In this document: positions 33,771 to 42,757 of the stretch, one piece after another | How positions within the stretch are numbered: position 1 is the first letter of the stretch | Layout: each line of letters opens with the position of its first letter | Assembly: GCA_035535995.1 (NCBI GenBank) | Contig: DATLOZ010000002.1 | Coordinates: forward strand, 124,001 to 188,000 | Length of the DNA: 64,000 nucleotides | DNA from: JANYCO01 sp035535995 | GTDB taxonomy: Bacteria > Bacteroidota > Bacteroidia > Cytophagales > Cytophagaceae | Reading direction: 5' to 3' | Translations under genes and position numbers: made by a program | The notes under the pieces: model-generated | Seen by the model: the letters and a program-made list of their open reading frames with translations, nothing else | What the model was told of the DNA's origin: nothing | The model's database searches: none

Positions 33771-34268
33771 TTATTTCTTCCTCACTAAAATTATCTCCCC
33801 CTCAAAAAATTCTTTCTCTTTCATCTTTTCTGCAAAAGCCTTCACCATGGCCTTCGAGCTTGTATAGTGGTCTTTGACATTTACGTCGGAAACTATTTTT
33901 ATCTTTAAGATATCGCCTTCTATTTTATAGTTAAAGAAATTGAATTTCCCTTTGTAATCCAGCTTTTCCAGATTTATCAGGTTAACACCTTCTACAGTGG
34001 TTGCAAAGGCTCTGTATGCTTCCACGGTTGTATACGCTTTACTTTTGTCTTCTACTATTATGCTGTATTCTGTTTTATTAAACGAGTAAATTTTCAGAAC
34101 TGAAGAATCTTTTTTCTCTACATCTTCCTTTAGTTGCCATGATCCCAGCAAAGCCTTGTCTATGGCTACGTTTGGCGTTTCTGAGAGTGGAATGTCGGAA
34201 TTGTAGGGACAACCGGTGAGGAGGAAAACCAGTGAAAATAAAAGAATGAATAAAGCGGAACGGTTCAT
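33771..34268 (-). CDS. Hypothetical lipoprotein
   Basis: 165 aa. Signal with lipobox LLTGC (Cys20) followed by PYNSD. The mature part is beta-rich (LLGSWQLKEDVEKKDSS near 45-61), suggesting a lipocalin-like small barrel that begins with a GxW element. Function unknown. A truncated paralogue of its signal region lies 150 bp upstream at 34422-34562. Confidence 0.7.
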   Translation of the reverse strand: MNRSALFILLFSLVFLLTGCPYNSDIPLSETPNVAIDKALLGSWQLKEDVEKKDSSVLKIYSFNKTEYSIIVEDKSKAYTTVEAYRAFATTVEGVNLINLEKLDYKGKFNFFNYKIEGDILKIKIVSDVNVKDHYTSSKAMVKAFAEKMKEKEFFEGEIILVRKK

Positions 34269-34421
34269 GGTCTATCACAGTTAAATTTTTTATAAAAAGA
34301 TTATTATAAGCGGCTCGCTTGGCACAGCCGAGGACCAATATTATCGCCAGCCTATGGCCGGATAGTGATGAATGCTGCAAACTATTTTAGTAAAATATTA
34401 AATTAAAATATGTGCAAATAA

Positions 34422-34562
34422 TCACGTTACCCCTAGTGTCCCGGCCAGAGGCCTAACGATAATAGTTGCCACTCGCGAAAACGCGAGCGGACAACCAGTG
34501 AAGAGAAAAACCAATGGGAATAAGAGAAAGAACAAGGTGTAGCGGTTCGTGATCATAGGGAA
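34422..34562 (-). pseudogene. Truncated paralogue of the adjacent lipoprotein
   Basis: A 46-residue frame reads MITNRYTLFFLLFPLVFLFTGC then PLAF before losing similarity. Its signal and lipobox closely match those of the intact lipoprotein at 33771-34268 (LFSLVFLLTGCP). After that the frame enters sequence with no lipoprotein character and stops at 34422. It is probably the surviving 5' end of a tandem duplicate. The rest of the 358-bp gap 34269-34626 holds no gene. Confidence 0.6.
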
Positions 34563-34596
34563 TAGCAATTTTGTTTTATTAAGAAAATCAAAATCA

Positions 34597-34630
34597 TGTA
34601 AATCTTCCAATCCTGAGAATCAAGGTTCAG
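34597..34630. repeat. Solo CTGAACC-family arm (reverse)
   Basis: GTAAATCTTCCAATCCTGAG followed by AATCAAGGTTCAG, reaching into the last codon of the DUF58 gene. It matches the right arm of the element at 41149-41490. Confidence 0.65.
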
Positions 34631-35985
34631 ATCAACCCGCGCGATTTCAGCTCCAGATATTTATTTAAGCTCGCTACGGTAAGATTCTGCGGGGAAGTAA
34701 GGATGGTATGAATTCCGAATTTGCGCAGTTCTTTTACGATCATTCTTTTCTCAAAGGCAAATTTCTCAGCGATCGTTTTGATGTAGATTTCTTCAGTGGA
34801 TTTTGCATCGCCGGAAGAAAGTTTCGCCAGCTCCGTATTTTCAAAAAAGATGACCACAAGCAAATGGTCCTTCGCGATCTTGCGAAGGTATTGCAATTGA
34901 CGATTCATCGAAACCAGTGATTCAAAATTCGTATACAGCATCACCAAGCTGCGCTGGCGTAATTGTGTTTTTATATTTCTATACAAACGTCCAAAATCCG
35001 ATTCCTGGAAACGCATATCCTGGTTGTACAGCGCTTCCATAATGCTTTGCATCTGCGTGCTTTTTTTCTCCGCTTTCAGGATCGTTCCGATCTTATTGGA
35101 AAAAGTGATCAGCCCTGCCTTATCATCTTTTTTGATGGCGATATTGGAAAGGACAAGTGTGGAGTTGATGGCATAGTCGAGCAAGGTCATTCCTTCAAAA
35201 GGCATTTTCATTGCTCTTCCTTTGTCAATCACACTGTATAATTGTTGCGATTTTTCATCCTGGTAGGTATTCACCATCAGTGAAGCCTTACGGGCTGTAG
35301 CTTTCCAATTGATCGTGCGAAGATCGTCTCCACTCACATATTCCTTGATCTGATCAAACTCGCGGTTGTGGCCGATCTTACGGATTTTTTTTATTCCTAT
35401 TTCGGTGAGCCTGTTCGAGATCGCAAACAATTCGTATTTGCGCATTTGCAAGTACGAAGGATATACAGGCACCATTCTGTTTTCAGGAAATGCAAATCTC
35501 CTGGACACCAATCCTATCGGGCTGCTCACATATATGCGCAAGCTGCCGAAATCGTATTCGCCGCGTTTTACCGGGCGAAGTTTATACAAAATTGTTTTAT
35601 GCTGCCCGGGCTTAAGATTGGTCTTGACCTTAAAATCACGGATTTGAAATTGATGTGGGATCTCGTCTACGATAGAGATGACAACGGGAAAAGAAAAACG
35701 GTTTTCGCAATAAAGATAAATATTATTTTCATCGCCATTGGAAAGTCGATCGGCAGTATCACGTTTTCCTACAAGGGCATTTTTTTTTGAAAATAAAAAA
35801 TAAATATCCAATGCTACCGCCGCCATCAACAGTATGAAAGCGATTTTGGCGATGAGAAACAATCCTATGTATACAAAACCTAGCAGAAACATAGCTATCA
35901 GAATTCCGATAGCAACGAAAAGCCGGCTCTTTAGAAAAAGAGGATTATTATAAAGTTTGTCAAAAAAACGTCCGATTGCTTTCAT
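34627..35985 (-). CDS. DUF58 domain protein
   Basis: 452 aa. Two N-terminal transmembrane helices (about 17-60), a beta-rich region (85-190), then the DUF58/vWA-like domain with the hallmark FDQIKEYVSGDDLRTINWKAT at about 210-230. DUF58 proteins nearly always pair with a MoxR ATPase and are thought to present client proteins for metal insertion or assembly. It is the last gene of the five-gene operon, 9 bp after moxR. Confidence 0.93.
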   Translation of the reverse strand: MKAIGRFFDKLYNNPLFLKSRLFVAIGILIAMFLLGFVYIGLFLIAKIAFILLMAAVALDIYFLFSKKNALVGKRDTADRLSNGDENNIYLYCENRFSFPVVISIVDEIPHQFQIRDFKVKTNLKPGQHKTILYKLRPVKRGEYDFGSLRIYVSSPIGLVSRRFAFPENRMVPVYPSYLQMRKYELFAISNRLTEIGIKKIRKIGHNREFDQIKEYVSGDDLRTINWKATARKASLMVNTYQDEKSQQLYSVIDKGRAMKMPFEGMTLLDYAINSTLVLSNIAIKKDDKAGLITFSNKIGTILKAEKKSTQMQSIMEALYNQDMRFQESDFGRLYRNIKTQLRQRSLVMLYTNFESLVSMNRQLQYLRKIAKDHLLVVIFFENTELAKLSSGDAKSTEEIYIKTIAEKFAFEKRMIVKELRKFGIHTILTSPQNLTVASLNKYLELKSRGLI

Positions 35986-35994
35986 GATTTTTCC

Positions 35995-36975
35995 TTATCT
36001 GGGAACCTCCACTTTCGTGATGATCTCTTTGATAATATCTTTTGCCGTCAGTCCTTCCATTTCTTTTTCAGCGGTAAGCATGATACGATGGCCGAGTACC
36101 GGGTACGTCACGTCTTTGATATCTTCCGGCGTTACGAAATCTCTCCCGCGCATAGCGGCCATTGCTTTCGCCCCGCGCATGATGGCGATGGAAGCTCTTG
36201 GCGAAGCACCGAGGTAAAGCGCACTGTTGTTGCGCGTCTGGTTTACGATCTGGCTGATATAGCGTACTAGATTTTGATCGATGTGTAAGTTATTCACTTT
36301 CTCACGGTACTGCTGGATCTGCTCTCCACTAAGGATTGGCGCGATCATGTTGAGATCGTTGGAACTCTTGCGCTGGTGGAAACCTGTTAGAATTTTTTCT
36401 TCTTCTTCCAGCGAAGGATAACCGATCTCTATTTTATAAATAAAACGGTCGAGTTGCGCTTCCGGTAAGCGATAGGTTCCTTCCTGCTCCACCGGGTTTT
36501 GCGTAGCCAGCACGATGAACGGAGGAGCCATTTTATAAGTAGTGCCGTCAATGGTCACCTGGCGTTCTTCCATTACTTCAAACAGGGCAGACTGTGTTTT
36601 TGCCGGGGCACGGTTGATCTCGTCGATCAGTACGATGTTGGAGAAGATGGGACCTTTTTTGAATTCAAATTCGGAATTTTTGCTGTTGTATACAGAAGTT
36701 CCCAATACATCGGAAGGCATCAGGTCGGGTGTAAATTGGATGCGGGAAAAACCCGAAGAGATCGTACGTGCTACGATTTTTGCGGTGAGCGTTTTGGCTA
36801 CTCCCGGCACTCCTTCGATCAGTACATGTCCGTCGGCCAGGATCGCCGAGAGGATGAGGTCTACCATTTGATGTTGACCTACTACAATTTTGGCGATCTC
36901 GCTGCGTAGCTGTTCTACCGCATTTCTTAACTCAGAAAGATCTGTTCTGCTGTTGAATAATTCCTGATTTTCCAT
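35995..36975 (-). CDS. MoxR-type AAA+ ATPase
   Basis: 326 aa. Walker A GVPGVAKT at 55-62, Walker B VLIDEI at 115-120, sensor 1 in FIVLATQNPVEQEG, and the C-terminal lid domain. MoxR ATPases act as chaperones that remodel a vWA/DUF58 partner. It sits 76 bp after the DUF4350 gene and 9 bp before DUF58. The 76-bp gap holds an inverted repeat TAGTGGTGC/GCACCACTA that might tune expression. Confidence 0.95.
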   Translation of the reverse strand: MENQELFNSRTDLSELRNAVEQLRSEIAKIVVGQHQMVDLILSAILADGHVLIEGVPGVAKTLTAKIVARTISSGFSRIQFTPDLMPSDVLGTSVYNSKNSEFEFKKGPIFSNIVLIDEINRAPAKTQSALFEVMEERQVTIDGTTYKMAPPFIVLATQNPVEQEGTYRLPEAQLDRFIYKIEIGYPSLEEEEKILTGFHQRKSSNDLNMIAPILSGEQIQQYREKVNNLHIDQNLVRYISQIVNQTRNNSALYLGASPRASIAIMRGAKAMAAMRGRDFVTPEDIKDVTYPVLGHRIMLTAEKEMEGLTAKDIIKEIITKVEVPR

Positions 36976-37051
36976 GTATCGTGATTTATTTTTTTGTTCT
37001 TATTCTTTTAGTGGTGCCACGACTTTGAGTCCTAGCACCACTATGTATAAT

Positions 37052-38491
37052 TTATACCAGACTTTTTTTGCGAAATGCTTCTATCCTCCTGTTCAGCTCC
37101 AGCAGATCGGCCTGGCTGATCGAATTGGCTCTTTGAACATGTTGGATCAGGCTGAAGAGCTGCATCACTTCTGTCTGATCCATTCCGGACCGTTGCGCGA
37201 TCTTTTCAATAAATTCTTTGTCGAATTCGGTAGAGGCTACATAGAAATTCGTGCGGATATACTCCAGGAAGTAATAGATCTTTTTACCGGCGATGTCTTT
37301 ATGATTTCCATTTTGAAAATACAACCTTCCGATTGTACTTACAAATTCGACTGTAGTATTTTTCGGCGGCTCTACCACAGGGATCACGCGTTGGACGCGC
37401 TTGGACTCAAATACAATATAGACAATTGCCGACCAGAGCGCCAGGTAATATGCCCAGTTCAACGGAGGCTGGCTCTCGATAAAGCGCAGGCTATTGGAAT
37501 CATCTTTGCGAAAATTTTTATAATACTCATCCCAATAAGTATCGCGTACAGGCAAGTAGGAAAGAGAAGCAGAAATAAAATCAGCATTGTTTGCCAGCAT
37601 CATATTATAATTGGTAAACGCCACTGGTGTGGAAGAAATATAAAAATATCCATCCCCGAAACGTACCTGTATGTAACAAGCTTTATCCTCACTGTTTTTA
37701 CCAAGGATCACAGTATTGGCGGTGTCTACAGAACTGAAATAACCTGTAACGGTTCCATCGCGGTACCAATATTTTTTCCCGTATGTTTTCAATCTCGGAT
37801 TTAGCAAAGTAAGATAGATCGAATCTTTTTTCACATTCGACTTCAGATCTTCACTGCTGAAATCTTTTTCATAATAACCAATATTCATCTGCAAATTCAA
37901 GGTATCGGCAAACTTGCCTTGAATTCCTTCCGCAGCGATGAAAACTGTATTCCCTTCGCTTACAAATTGCAGCAAGGCATTGGCATCCGTTTCGCCAGGA
38001 GAAAAACTGGAGTTAATAAAAATATAATTCTTCAGCAAGGATGAGGTATCGTAATAATTTTTTAGGTCAGGAATGATCTTGGAGTTTTCCAATTCTTCTT
38101 CTTGCTGTGGCTGCTGCTCCAGTTCCTGGCTATCCATAGAAGAGGTGTCCGGAACGCCCAGGCTATCGAGCAAGACATTCAGGCTGTCTGAAAAATTTTC
38201 TCTTGTATATCTCTCTTCCGTTTGATTGTCGGCCTTAGAATCTACGTAGGTATATTGCTGGCTGTAGTCGTAATAATCGAGTACCTCGTAGGGAGTACGT
38301 TCCTTGGTCTCTATTTTTTTATCGGGAAAAATATCGCTGAGAAAATTATATACCAGGTAATCACCGTAAGGGTTTTTATCTTTTTTCTCAAAGGTCTCAT
38401 ACCAGTTGATTCGCTTAGGCATATACAACTGCACGACGATGACTACCAAGGCCACGAAACCGATCAATATAAAAGGCAGCGCTTTTCTCAT
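37052..38491 (-). CDS. DUF4350 domain protein
   Basis: 479 aa. Transmembrane helix at 7-24, an extracytoplasmic part containing a Glu/Gln-rich stretch (QELEQQPQQEEELEN, about 125-139) and the DUF4350 (ThuA/GATase-like) domain with GNTVFIAAEGI, a second helix near 355-372 (WAYYLALWSAIVYIVFES), and a cytosolic C-terminus. Its start overlaps the DUF4129 stop by 4 bp (ATGA). The role in the MoxR system is unknown. Confidence 0.85.
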   Translation of the reverse strand: MRKALPFILIGFVALVVIVVQLYMPKRINWYETFEKKDKNPYGDYLVYNFLSDIFPDKKIETKERTPYEVLDYYDYSQQYTYVDSKADNQTEERYTRENFSDSLNVLLDSLGVPDTSSMDSQELEQQPQQEEELENSKIIPDLKNYYDTSSLLKNYIFINSSFSPGETDANALLQFVSEGNTVFIAAEGIQGKFADTLNLQMNIGYYEKDFSSEDLKSNVKKDSIYLTLLNPRLKTYGKKYWYRDGTVTGYFSSVDTANTVILGKNSEDKACYIQVRFGDGYFYISSTPVAFTNYNMMLANNADFISASLSYLPVRDTYWDEYYKNFRKDDSNSLRFIESQPPLNWAYYLALWSAIVYIVFESKRVQRVIPVVEPPKNTTVEFVSTIGRLYFQNGNHKDIAGKKIYYFLEYIRTNFYVASTEFDKEFIEKIAQRSGMDQTEVMQLFSLIQHVQRANSISQADLLELNRRIEAFRKKSLV

Positions 38492-39222
38492 CGGGCATTC
38501 GTAGTTAGCGTGGAAAATGCATTAAAGTCAGCGCGCACTCTTGAAAATTTTTCTGCATCGATCTCTACGTTTCCATACCAGACGTATTCGTATACATAGG
38601 TAATGTTTTCAAAACCTGTACGCAGTGGTGCAGATTTCAATTCATACAAATAATCGCGGTTGGTCTTGTTGATCTCCCAAACGATCTGGCTTTTATCGGA
38701 AAGCTGTTTGAGCGATTTCAAATAATACAAACGTACGGCACGGCGGTACATGCCTGTCTGCACAGCTTCTTCGATCATCTTGTCAAAGTCGATGGTATTG
38801 ATGTCTTCCGTAAGTTCGGAGAAATCGAGTCCATTGCCATCGCGCGCATTGCGTTTTGCAAAAATACCGATCGCGTTCATTCGCATAACGATCAAGATCA
38901 ATCCAATAATAAGCGCGACGCAGATGATATAGAAAACAATATTCTCGGCAGAGCCGGTGGGATTGAAAATTACGCTAAGTAAAAAACCAACAATCCGGTA
39001 CAGGATCTTATCCAGCAAAGATGGCTCTTCCAGCTTGCGGTTAAGATCATATTGGAAATCAGGTTCCAGCTTTTTTTTGTTTAGTTCTGTTTGGTTAAAA
39101 CTTCTTTCTGAGATCTCGGTGGAAGATTCCAGTCGCACCGCTTTTTCTTCCGCAAGCATATTAGCAGGAGCCAGCACACTGGTGACGATTGTTAGAAACA
39201 GTATGTAAATATATTTTCTCAA
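38488..39222 (-). CDS. DUF4129 domain protein
   Basis: 244 aa. Signal peptide (about 1-24), a periplasmic part, a transmembrane helix at about 98-114 (IICVALIIGLILIVMRM), then the cytosolic DUF4129 part with YRRAVRLYYLKSLKQLSD and TNRDYLYEL. In transglutaminase-type MoxR clusters DUF4129 occurs as a fused domain; here it stands alone. It overlaps by 4 bp with the genes on both sides, so all three are translationally coupled. Confidence 0.85.
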   Translation of the reverse strand: MRKYIYILFLTIVTSVLAPANMLAEEKAVRLESSTEISERSFNQTELNKKKLEPDFQYDLNRKLEEPSLLDKILYRIVGFLLSVIFNPTGSAENIVFYIICVALIIGLILIVMRMNAIGIFAKRNARDGNGLDFSELTEDINTIDFDKMIEEAVQTGMYRRAVRLYYLKSLKQLSDKSQIVWEINKTNRDYLYELKSAPLRTGFENITYVYEYVWYGNVEIDAEKFSRVRADFNAFSTLTTNAR

Positions 39223-40256
39223 AGGGTTGTCAAATGATTTTGTGCATCTTCTTTTTCCAGGCTATGCGATACTTCTTCGAGTGTTACGCTTGGTTTTACG
39301 AAAGCTTCTTTCCGATTGAGCAGGATAGGAAGCAATATAAAATAGTATACTATAAAACACAGCGAACCAAGGATGATGGTAAGTTTAAATCCGATAGGTG
39401 CATCGGTCATCCGGGTGACATAGCTTTCCAGGAAGCCTGCCGTGATAAAGATTGGAATAAGGCCGATGCAGATTTTCACCGCGCGTCTGGCACCATTTAC
39501 CAGCGAGGTGGTGCGTGTAAGTGTACCCGGGAATAAAATACTATTGCCCAATACAAAACCCGCGGCTCCTGCAATTACGATCGCTGAGATCTCCAATGTA
39601 CCGTGGATCCAGATGGTGAGGAAGGAAGTGAGGAATAAACCTTTTTTATAGAAGAACCATTGAAAAGCGCCAAGCATAATACCGTTGCGGAACAAGATCC
39701 AAGCCGTGCCTATAGAAAATGCGATACCCATCACAAAAGCGTAGAAAGAGACGCGGATATTATTGGTGGTGATATAATAAAACATGCTATTCGCATCCTC
39801 CCCTTTGTAGACTGCCATTGGATCTCCTTTTTCAATGTTCTCCAGTGTCATGTTCACATAATCATCGCCCATGATCACACGTACAAATCCTTCGTCGTAA
39901 GAAGTAGAGACAATACCTATGAGCACGGCGATCATGAAGATGGAAAAGGAATAGAAAAGATGTTTCTGAGACTGTTTGAATTCCTTCGGTAATTCGTACG
40001 CCCAGAAATGTATAAACCGGTTGGATTTTTCTTTTTTGTTTTTGTAAACGGCCTGGTAGATCTCTGCTGTAATTCCATTGAGGTACACAGTGGTTTTGCT
40101 GTCGGGATAGTTGGTCTGCGAAAAAGCGAGGTCGTCGGTAAGCTCAATGTACAAGTCGGCCAGCTTATCCGGATTGATCGCAGCGCTCCTTGCAAGCATG
40201 TCTTCTACTTCACGCCATTTTTTTTCGTTCTTTCTTAAAAATACGACTTCCCTCAT
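39219..40256 (-). CDS. Stage II sporulation protein M-like membrane protein
   Basis: 345 aa. A cytosolic N-terminal region (about 1-105) then six transmembrane helices, with the SpoIIM core IWIHGTLEISAIVIAGAAGF at about 215-234. In sporulating Firmicutes SpoIIM works with SpoIID/P at the septum; in Bacteroidota the family is found with MoxR and RDD genes and its role is not known. First gene of the operon; divergent from the RDD gene. Confidence 0.9.
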   Translation of the reverse strand: MREVVFLRKNEKKWREVEDMLARSAAINPDKLADLYIELTDDLAFSQTNYPDSKTTVYLNGITAEIYQAVYKNKKEKSNRFIHFWAYELPKEFKQSQKHLFYSFSIFMIAVLIGIVSTSYDEGFVRVIMGDDYVNMTLENIEKGDPMAVYKGEDANSMFYYITTNNIRVSFYAFVMGIAFSIGTAWILFRNGIMLGAFQWFFYKKGLFLTSFLTIWIHGTLEISAIVIAGAAGFVLGNSILFPGTLTRTTSLVNGARRAVKICIGLIPIFITAGFLESYVTRMTDAPIGFKLTIILGSLCFIVYYFILLPILLNRKEAFVKPSVTLEEVSHSLEKEDAQNHLTTL

Positions 40257-40335
40257 AGCTAATTGTGATCGCCTTACTGCTGATCTTTTGAAAGTTCATT
40301 TTTACTCTTTCAAAAACAAAGGCAAGGATTTTTAT

Positions 40336-40343
40336 CAAAGGTA
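40336..40343 (-). promoter_or_regulatory. TAnnTTTG promoter element for the SpoIIM-MoxR operon
   Basis: TACCTTTG on the minus strand, 79 bp before the SpoIIM ATG, in the divergent region shared with the RDD gene. The -33 region is only a loose match. Confidence 0.6.
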
Positions 40344-40413
40344 AATAATCATTTCAATATAGAAATATTAATTGAAAAATTACTTACTTTTGAAAACAGC
40401 ACAAAAAATAATC

Positions 40414-41148
40414 ATGGCCCGAATAAAACTGGAAACCACCCAGAATGTACTACTGGAGTTCGACCTGGCAGGCACTGGCGACCGCATCGTATCGGGCTTG
40501 CTCGACTGGCTTTTTATTGGCGCTTATATTTTTGTCTGCTACCTGGTGTTTATCGCAATGCTCGAAATTCCTTCGCATTTAAGCGGCACCGGCGAACTTA
40601 TTTTTTTTATAGTATTAGGAATTCCAATTGCCTTTTATCATCCCTTGTTTGAGATCTTTTTGAATGGCCAATCTCCCGGGAAAAAGATCATGAAGATAAA
40701 AGTGATTAAGCTGGACGGCTCACAGCCCGGGCTCGGCGACTATATACTTCGATGGCTTTTCCGCACGATCGACTATATGCCTTTCTTTTTTCTAACAGCG
40801 ATCATCACGATTTCGGTTTCTAAAAAAGAGCAACGCATCGGCGATATTGTAGCAGGCACTACGGTAGTAAAACTAAAAAAAAGAGCCACGCTGGAAGATA
40901 CGATCCTCAAGGTGGTAGAACATAATTACAAACCTGTATTCAGCGATGTATTAAGGTTTAGCGACAAGGATATCAATACGATCAAAGAAGCTTTGGCGCT
41001 TTACAAAAAAAATAACAACCCAAAACACATCGATATCCTCGCAAAAAAAATCCGTCAGCTGCTGGCTACTGAAAACAATACCATGTCCTCTGCGAGACTA
41101 CTGGATACGATCATTAAGGATTATAATTTTTATACGCACGATCATTAG
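40414..41148 (+). CDS. RDD family membrane protein
   Basis: 244 aa from the ATG at 40414; the TTG at 40372 would give an unlikely N-terminus. The RDD domain (about 8-150) starts with LAGTGDRIVSGLLDWLF and has GQSPGKKIMKIKVI. A cytosolic helical tail of about 95 residues follows. RDD proteins may act as ion or compatible-solute transporters; in this phylum they routinely lie divergent from a SpoIIM-MoxR cluster, as here. A palindromic element begins directly after the stop. Confidence 0.9.
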   Translation: MARIKLETTQNVLLEFDLAGTGDRIVSGLLDWLFIGAYIFVCYLVFIAMLEIPSHLSGTGELIFFIVLGIPIAFYHPLFEIFLNGQSPGKKIMKIKVIKLDGSQPGLGDYILRWLFRTIDYMPFFFLTAIITISVSKKEQRIGDIVAGTTVVKLKKRATLEDTILKVVEHNYKPVFSDVLRFSDKDINTIKEALALYKKNNNPKHIDILAKKIRQLLATENNTMSSARLLDTIIKDYNFYTHDH

Positions 41149-41490
41149 TCTGAACCTTGATTTTCTGGATTAGAAGATTTACAGGATTTTGATTTACAGG
41201 ATTATTTTTTATCCTTCAGAAGGAATCCGCCAGCTGGCAGACGATTAGAAATTCCTGCTATAAATTTCAGGAATTCGTCCGCTCAGAGTCTCCCACACCC
41301 GGAGAGTAAAGTTTATACTACCCTTTGCAGGGGACTCTGAGCGGACTAAAGTTTATAAGCTTAGGATAAGTAAATAAACGATAGTGCTGGCTCCGCACGA
41401 GTTTCCTTCTGAATGACAACTCGCACACATACACTGATCATGGAAATAAAAATCCTGTAAATCTTCTAATCCAGAAAATCAAGGTTCAGA
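41149..41490. repeat. 342-bp nested palindromic element with perfect 42-bp arms
   Basis: The left arm at 41149-41190 begins TCTGAACCTTGATTTTCTGG and the right arm at 41449-41490 is its exact complement. Inside, TCCGCTCAGAGTC pairs with GACTCTGAGCGGA, AATTCCTG pairs with CAGGAATT, and two TAAAGTTTATA copies occur. TTTCCTTCTGAATGACAA near 41402-41419 belongs to the family at 13033. It begins at the first base after the RDD stop codon. No coding frame is seen; it fills most of the 408-bp gap to 41556. Confidence 0.92.
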
Positions 41491-41556
41491 TTCAATCCTG
41501 GTCGGTTTTGCAAAAGGATTTGAATTGAAGTAAATTACAAGTAAATACGGATCGTT

Positions 41557-41808
41557 ATGTCAGAAGAACATGAGACGCCTCTAAAGGAATATACCAGCGC
41601 ACAACTTGCTTTGCGCAATGGCAAAGACAAAGAAGAAATCTGGGTAGCCTGTGAAGGATTGATCTATGAGGTTACCAAATCAAGGCTTTGGAGAGACGGA
41701 AAGCATTACGAACACTGGGCAGGACAAGACCTCACCGAAGAACTAAAAGATGCACCGCATACAAAAAATGTTTTTGATAAATTTAAAGTGATAGGAAGGT
41801 TGAAATAA
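41557..41808 (+). CDS. Cytochrome b5-like heme/steroid-binding domain protein
   Basis: 83 aa, a single cytochrome b5-like domain without signal peptide: LKEYTSAQLALRNGKDKEEIWVACEG near the N-terminus, EVTKSRLWRDGKHYEHWAGQDLT in the middle and FKVIGRLK at the end. It has His in GKHYEHWAG rather than the eukaryotic HPGG motif, as in the prokaryotic branch. It may bind heme. Monocistronic, with repeat elements on both sides. Confidence 0.85.
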   Translation: MSEEHETPLKEYTSAQLALRNGKDKEEIWVACEGLIYEVTKSRLWRDGKHYEHWAGQDLTEELKDAPHTKNVFDKFKVIGRLK

Positions 41809-41811
41809 TTA

Positions 41812-41897
41812 TGAATTATGAGTTATGAATGTTGAATCAGAATACAACATTAACTTTCCTTTAACTTATAACTCATAATTCATAACTCATAACTTGT
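41812..41897. repeat. TATGAGTTATGAAT-family hairpin
   Basis: The left arm ATTATGAGTTATGAATGTTG pairs with right units CATAACTCATAACTTG through an AT loop, with mismatches. It starts 3 bp after the cytochrome b5 stop. Confidence 0.75.
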
Positions 41898-41901
41898 AAA
41901 A

Positions 41902-42750
41902 ATGATCGCCATCATCGACAGTGGTTCTACTAAATCAAGCTGGGTCTTTATAGAGAACGGTTTGAAAGCCTATGAATTGAAAACCGTAGGATTTAATCCT
42001 TACTATCAAGATTCGGAAGAGATCTTTCAGATTCTTTCGAATGACTTATTACCTTTGCTGCCGAAAGAAAAAAAAGTGGAAGCGCTCTACTTCTACGGGG
42101 CTGGTTGCTCAAGGCCTTCACAGCAGGCGATCGTTTCGGAAGGATTGCAGAAGGCATTTCCACAAAGCGTCATTCAGGTAAACCACGACATGCTCGCCGC
42201 TGCCCGCGCTTTGTTCGGGCATGAAGCAGGAATCGCCTGCATCGCTGGTACAGGCGCGAACACTTGTTATTATGATGGCGAAGATATCGTCGAGAATATT
42301 TACTCGCCGGGCTTAGCACTGGCGGATGAGGGAAGCGGAGGATTCTTAGGAAAAATGCTAGCGCGCGATTATGTGCGCAAGGTTTTACCTGCTCACCTGA
42401 TGGAAAAATTTGAGGCATTTACTCCTGATCGCCTGGAAGATATTATGGATAAGGTCTATAAAAAACCTTTTCCCAATCGCTACCTCGCCTCGCTGGCGCC
42501 CTTTGTGGTAAAAAACCAGGAGGATCCTTACCTGTTTAAAATGGCGTATGAAAATTTCGAACAGCTGTTTACACAATGTATCTGCCGTTATGAAAAACAT
42601 ACCCGGCTTCCCATCCGCTTCATCGGCTCCATCGCAGCACACCTTCGTCCGGTGCTCGACAAAGTAGCCGCGGACAAAGGCCTACAGGTAGACAAAGTTA
42701 TGTCCAGCCCGATCGAAGGACTGATAGAATTTCATTTTCAAAAATCATAA
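41902..42750 (+). CDS. BadF/BadG-type amino-sugar kinase
   Basis: 282 aa of the ASKHA kinase superfamily. The N-terminal phosphate loop is IDSGSTKSSWVF, the second block is GIACIAGTGANTCYYDG, and LADEGSGGFLGKMLARDY follows. It resembles N-acetylglucosamine kinases. It lies 7 bp before murQ, so the likely substrate is MurNAc or GlcNAc from peptidoglycan turnover, as for the MurK kinases of other Bacteroidota. That substrate is inferred from context. Confidence 0.88.
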   Translation: MIAIIDSGSTKSSWVFIENGLKAYELKTVGFNPYYQDSEEIFQILSNDLLPLLPKEKKVEALYFYGAGCSRPSQQAIVSEGLQKAFPQSVIQVNHDMLAAARALFGHEAGIACIAGTGANTCYYDGEDIVENIYSPGLALADEGSGGFLGKMLARDYVRKVLPAHLMEKFEAFTPDRLEDIMDKVYKKPFPNRYLASLAPFVVKNQEDPYLFKMAYENFEQLFTQCICRYEKHTRLPIRFIGSIAAHLRPVLDKVAADKGLQVDKVMSSPIEGLIEFHFQKS

Positions 42751-42757
42751 TAAAAAT

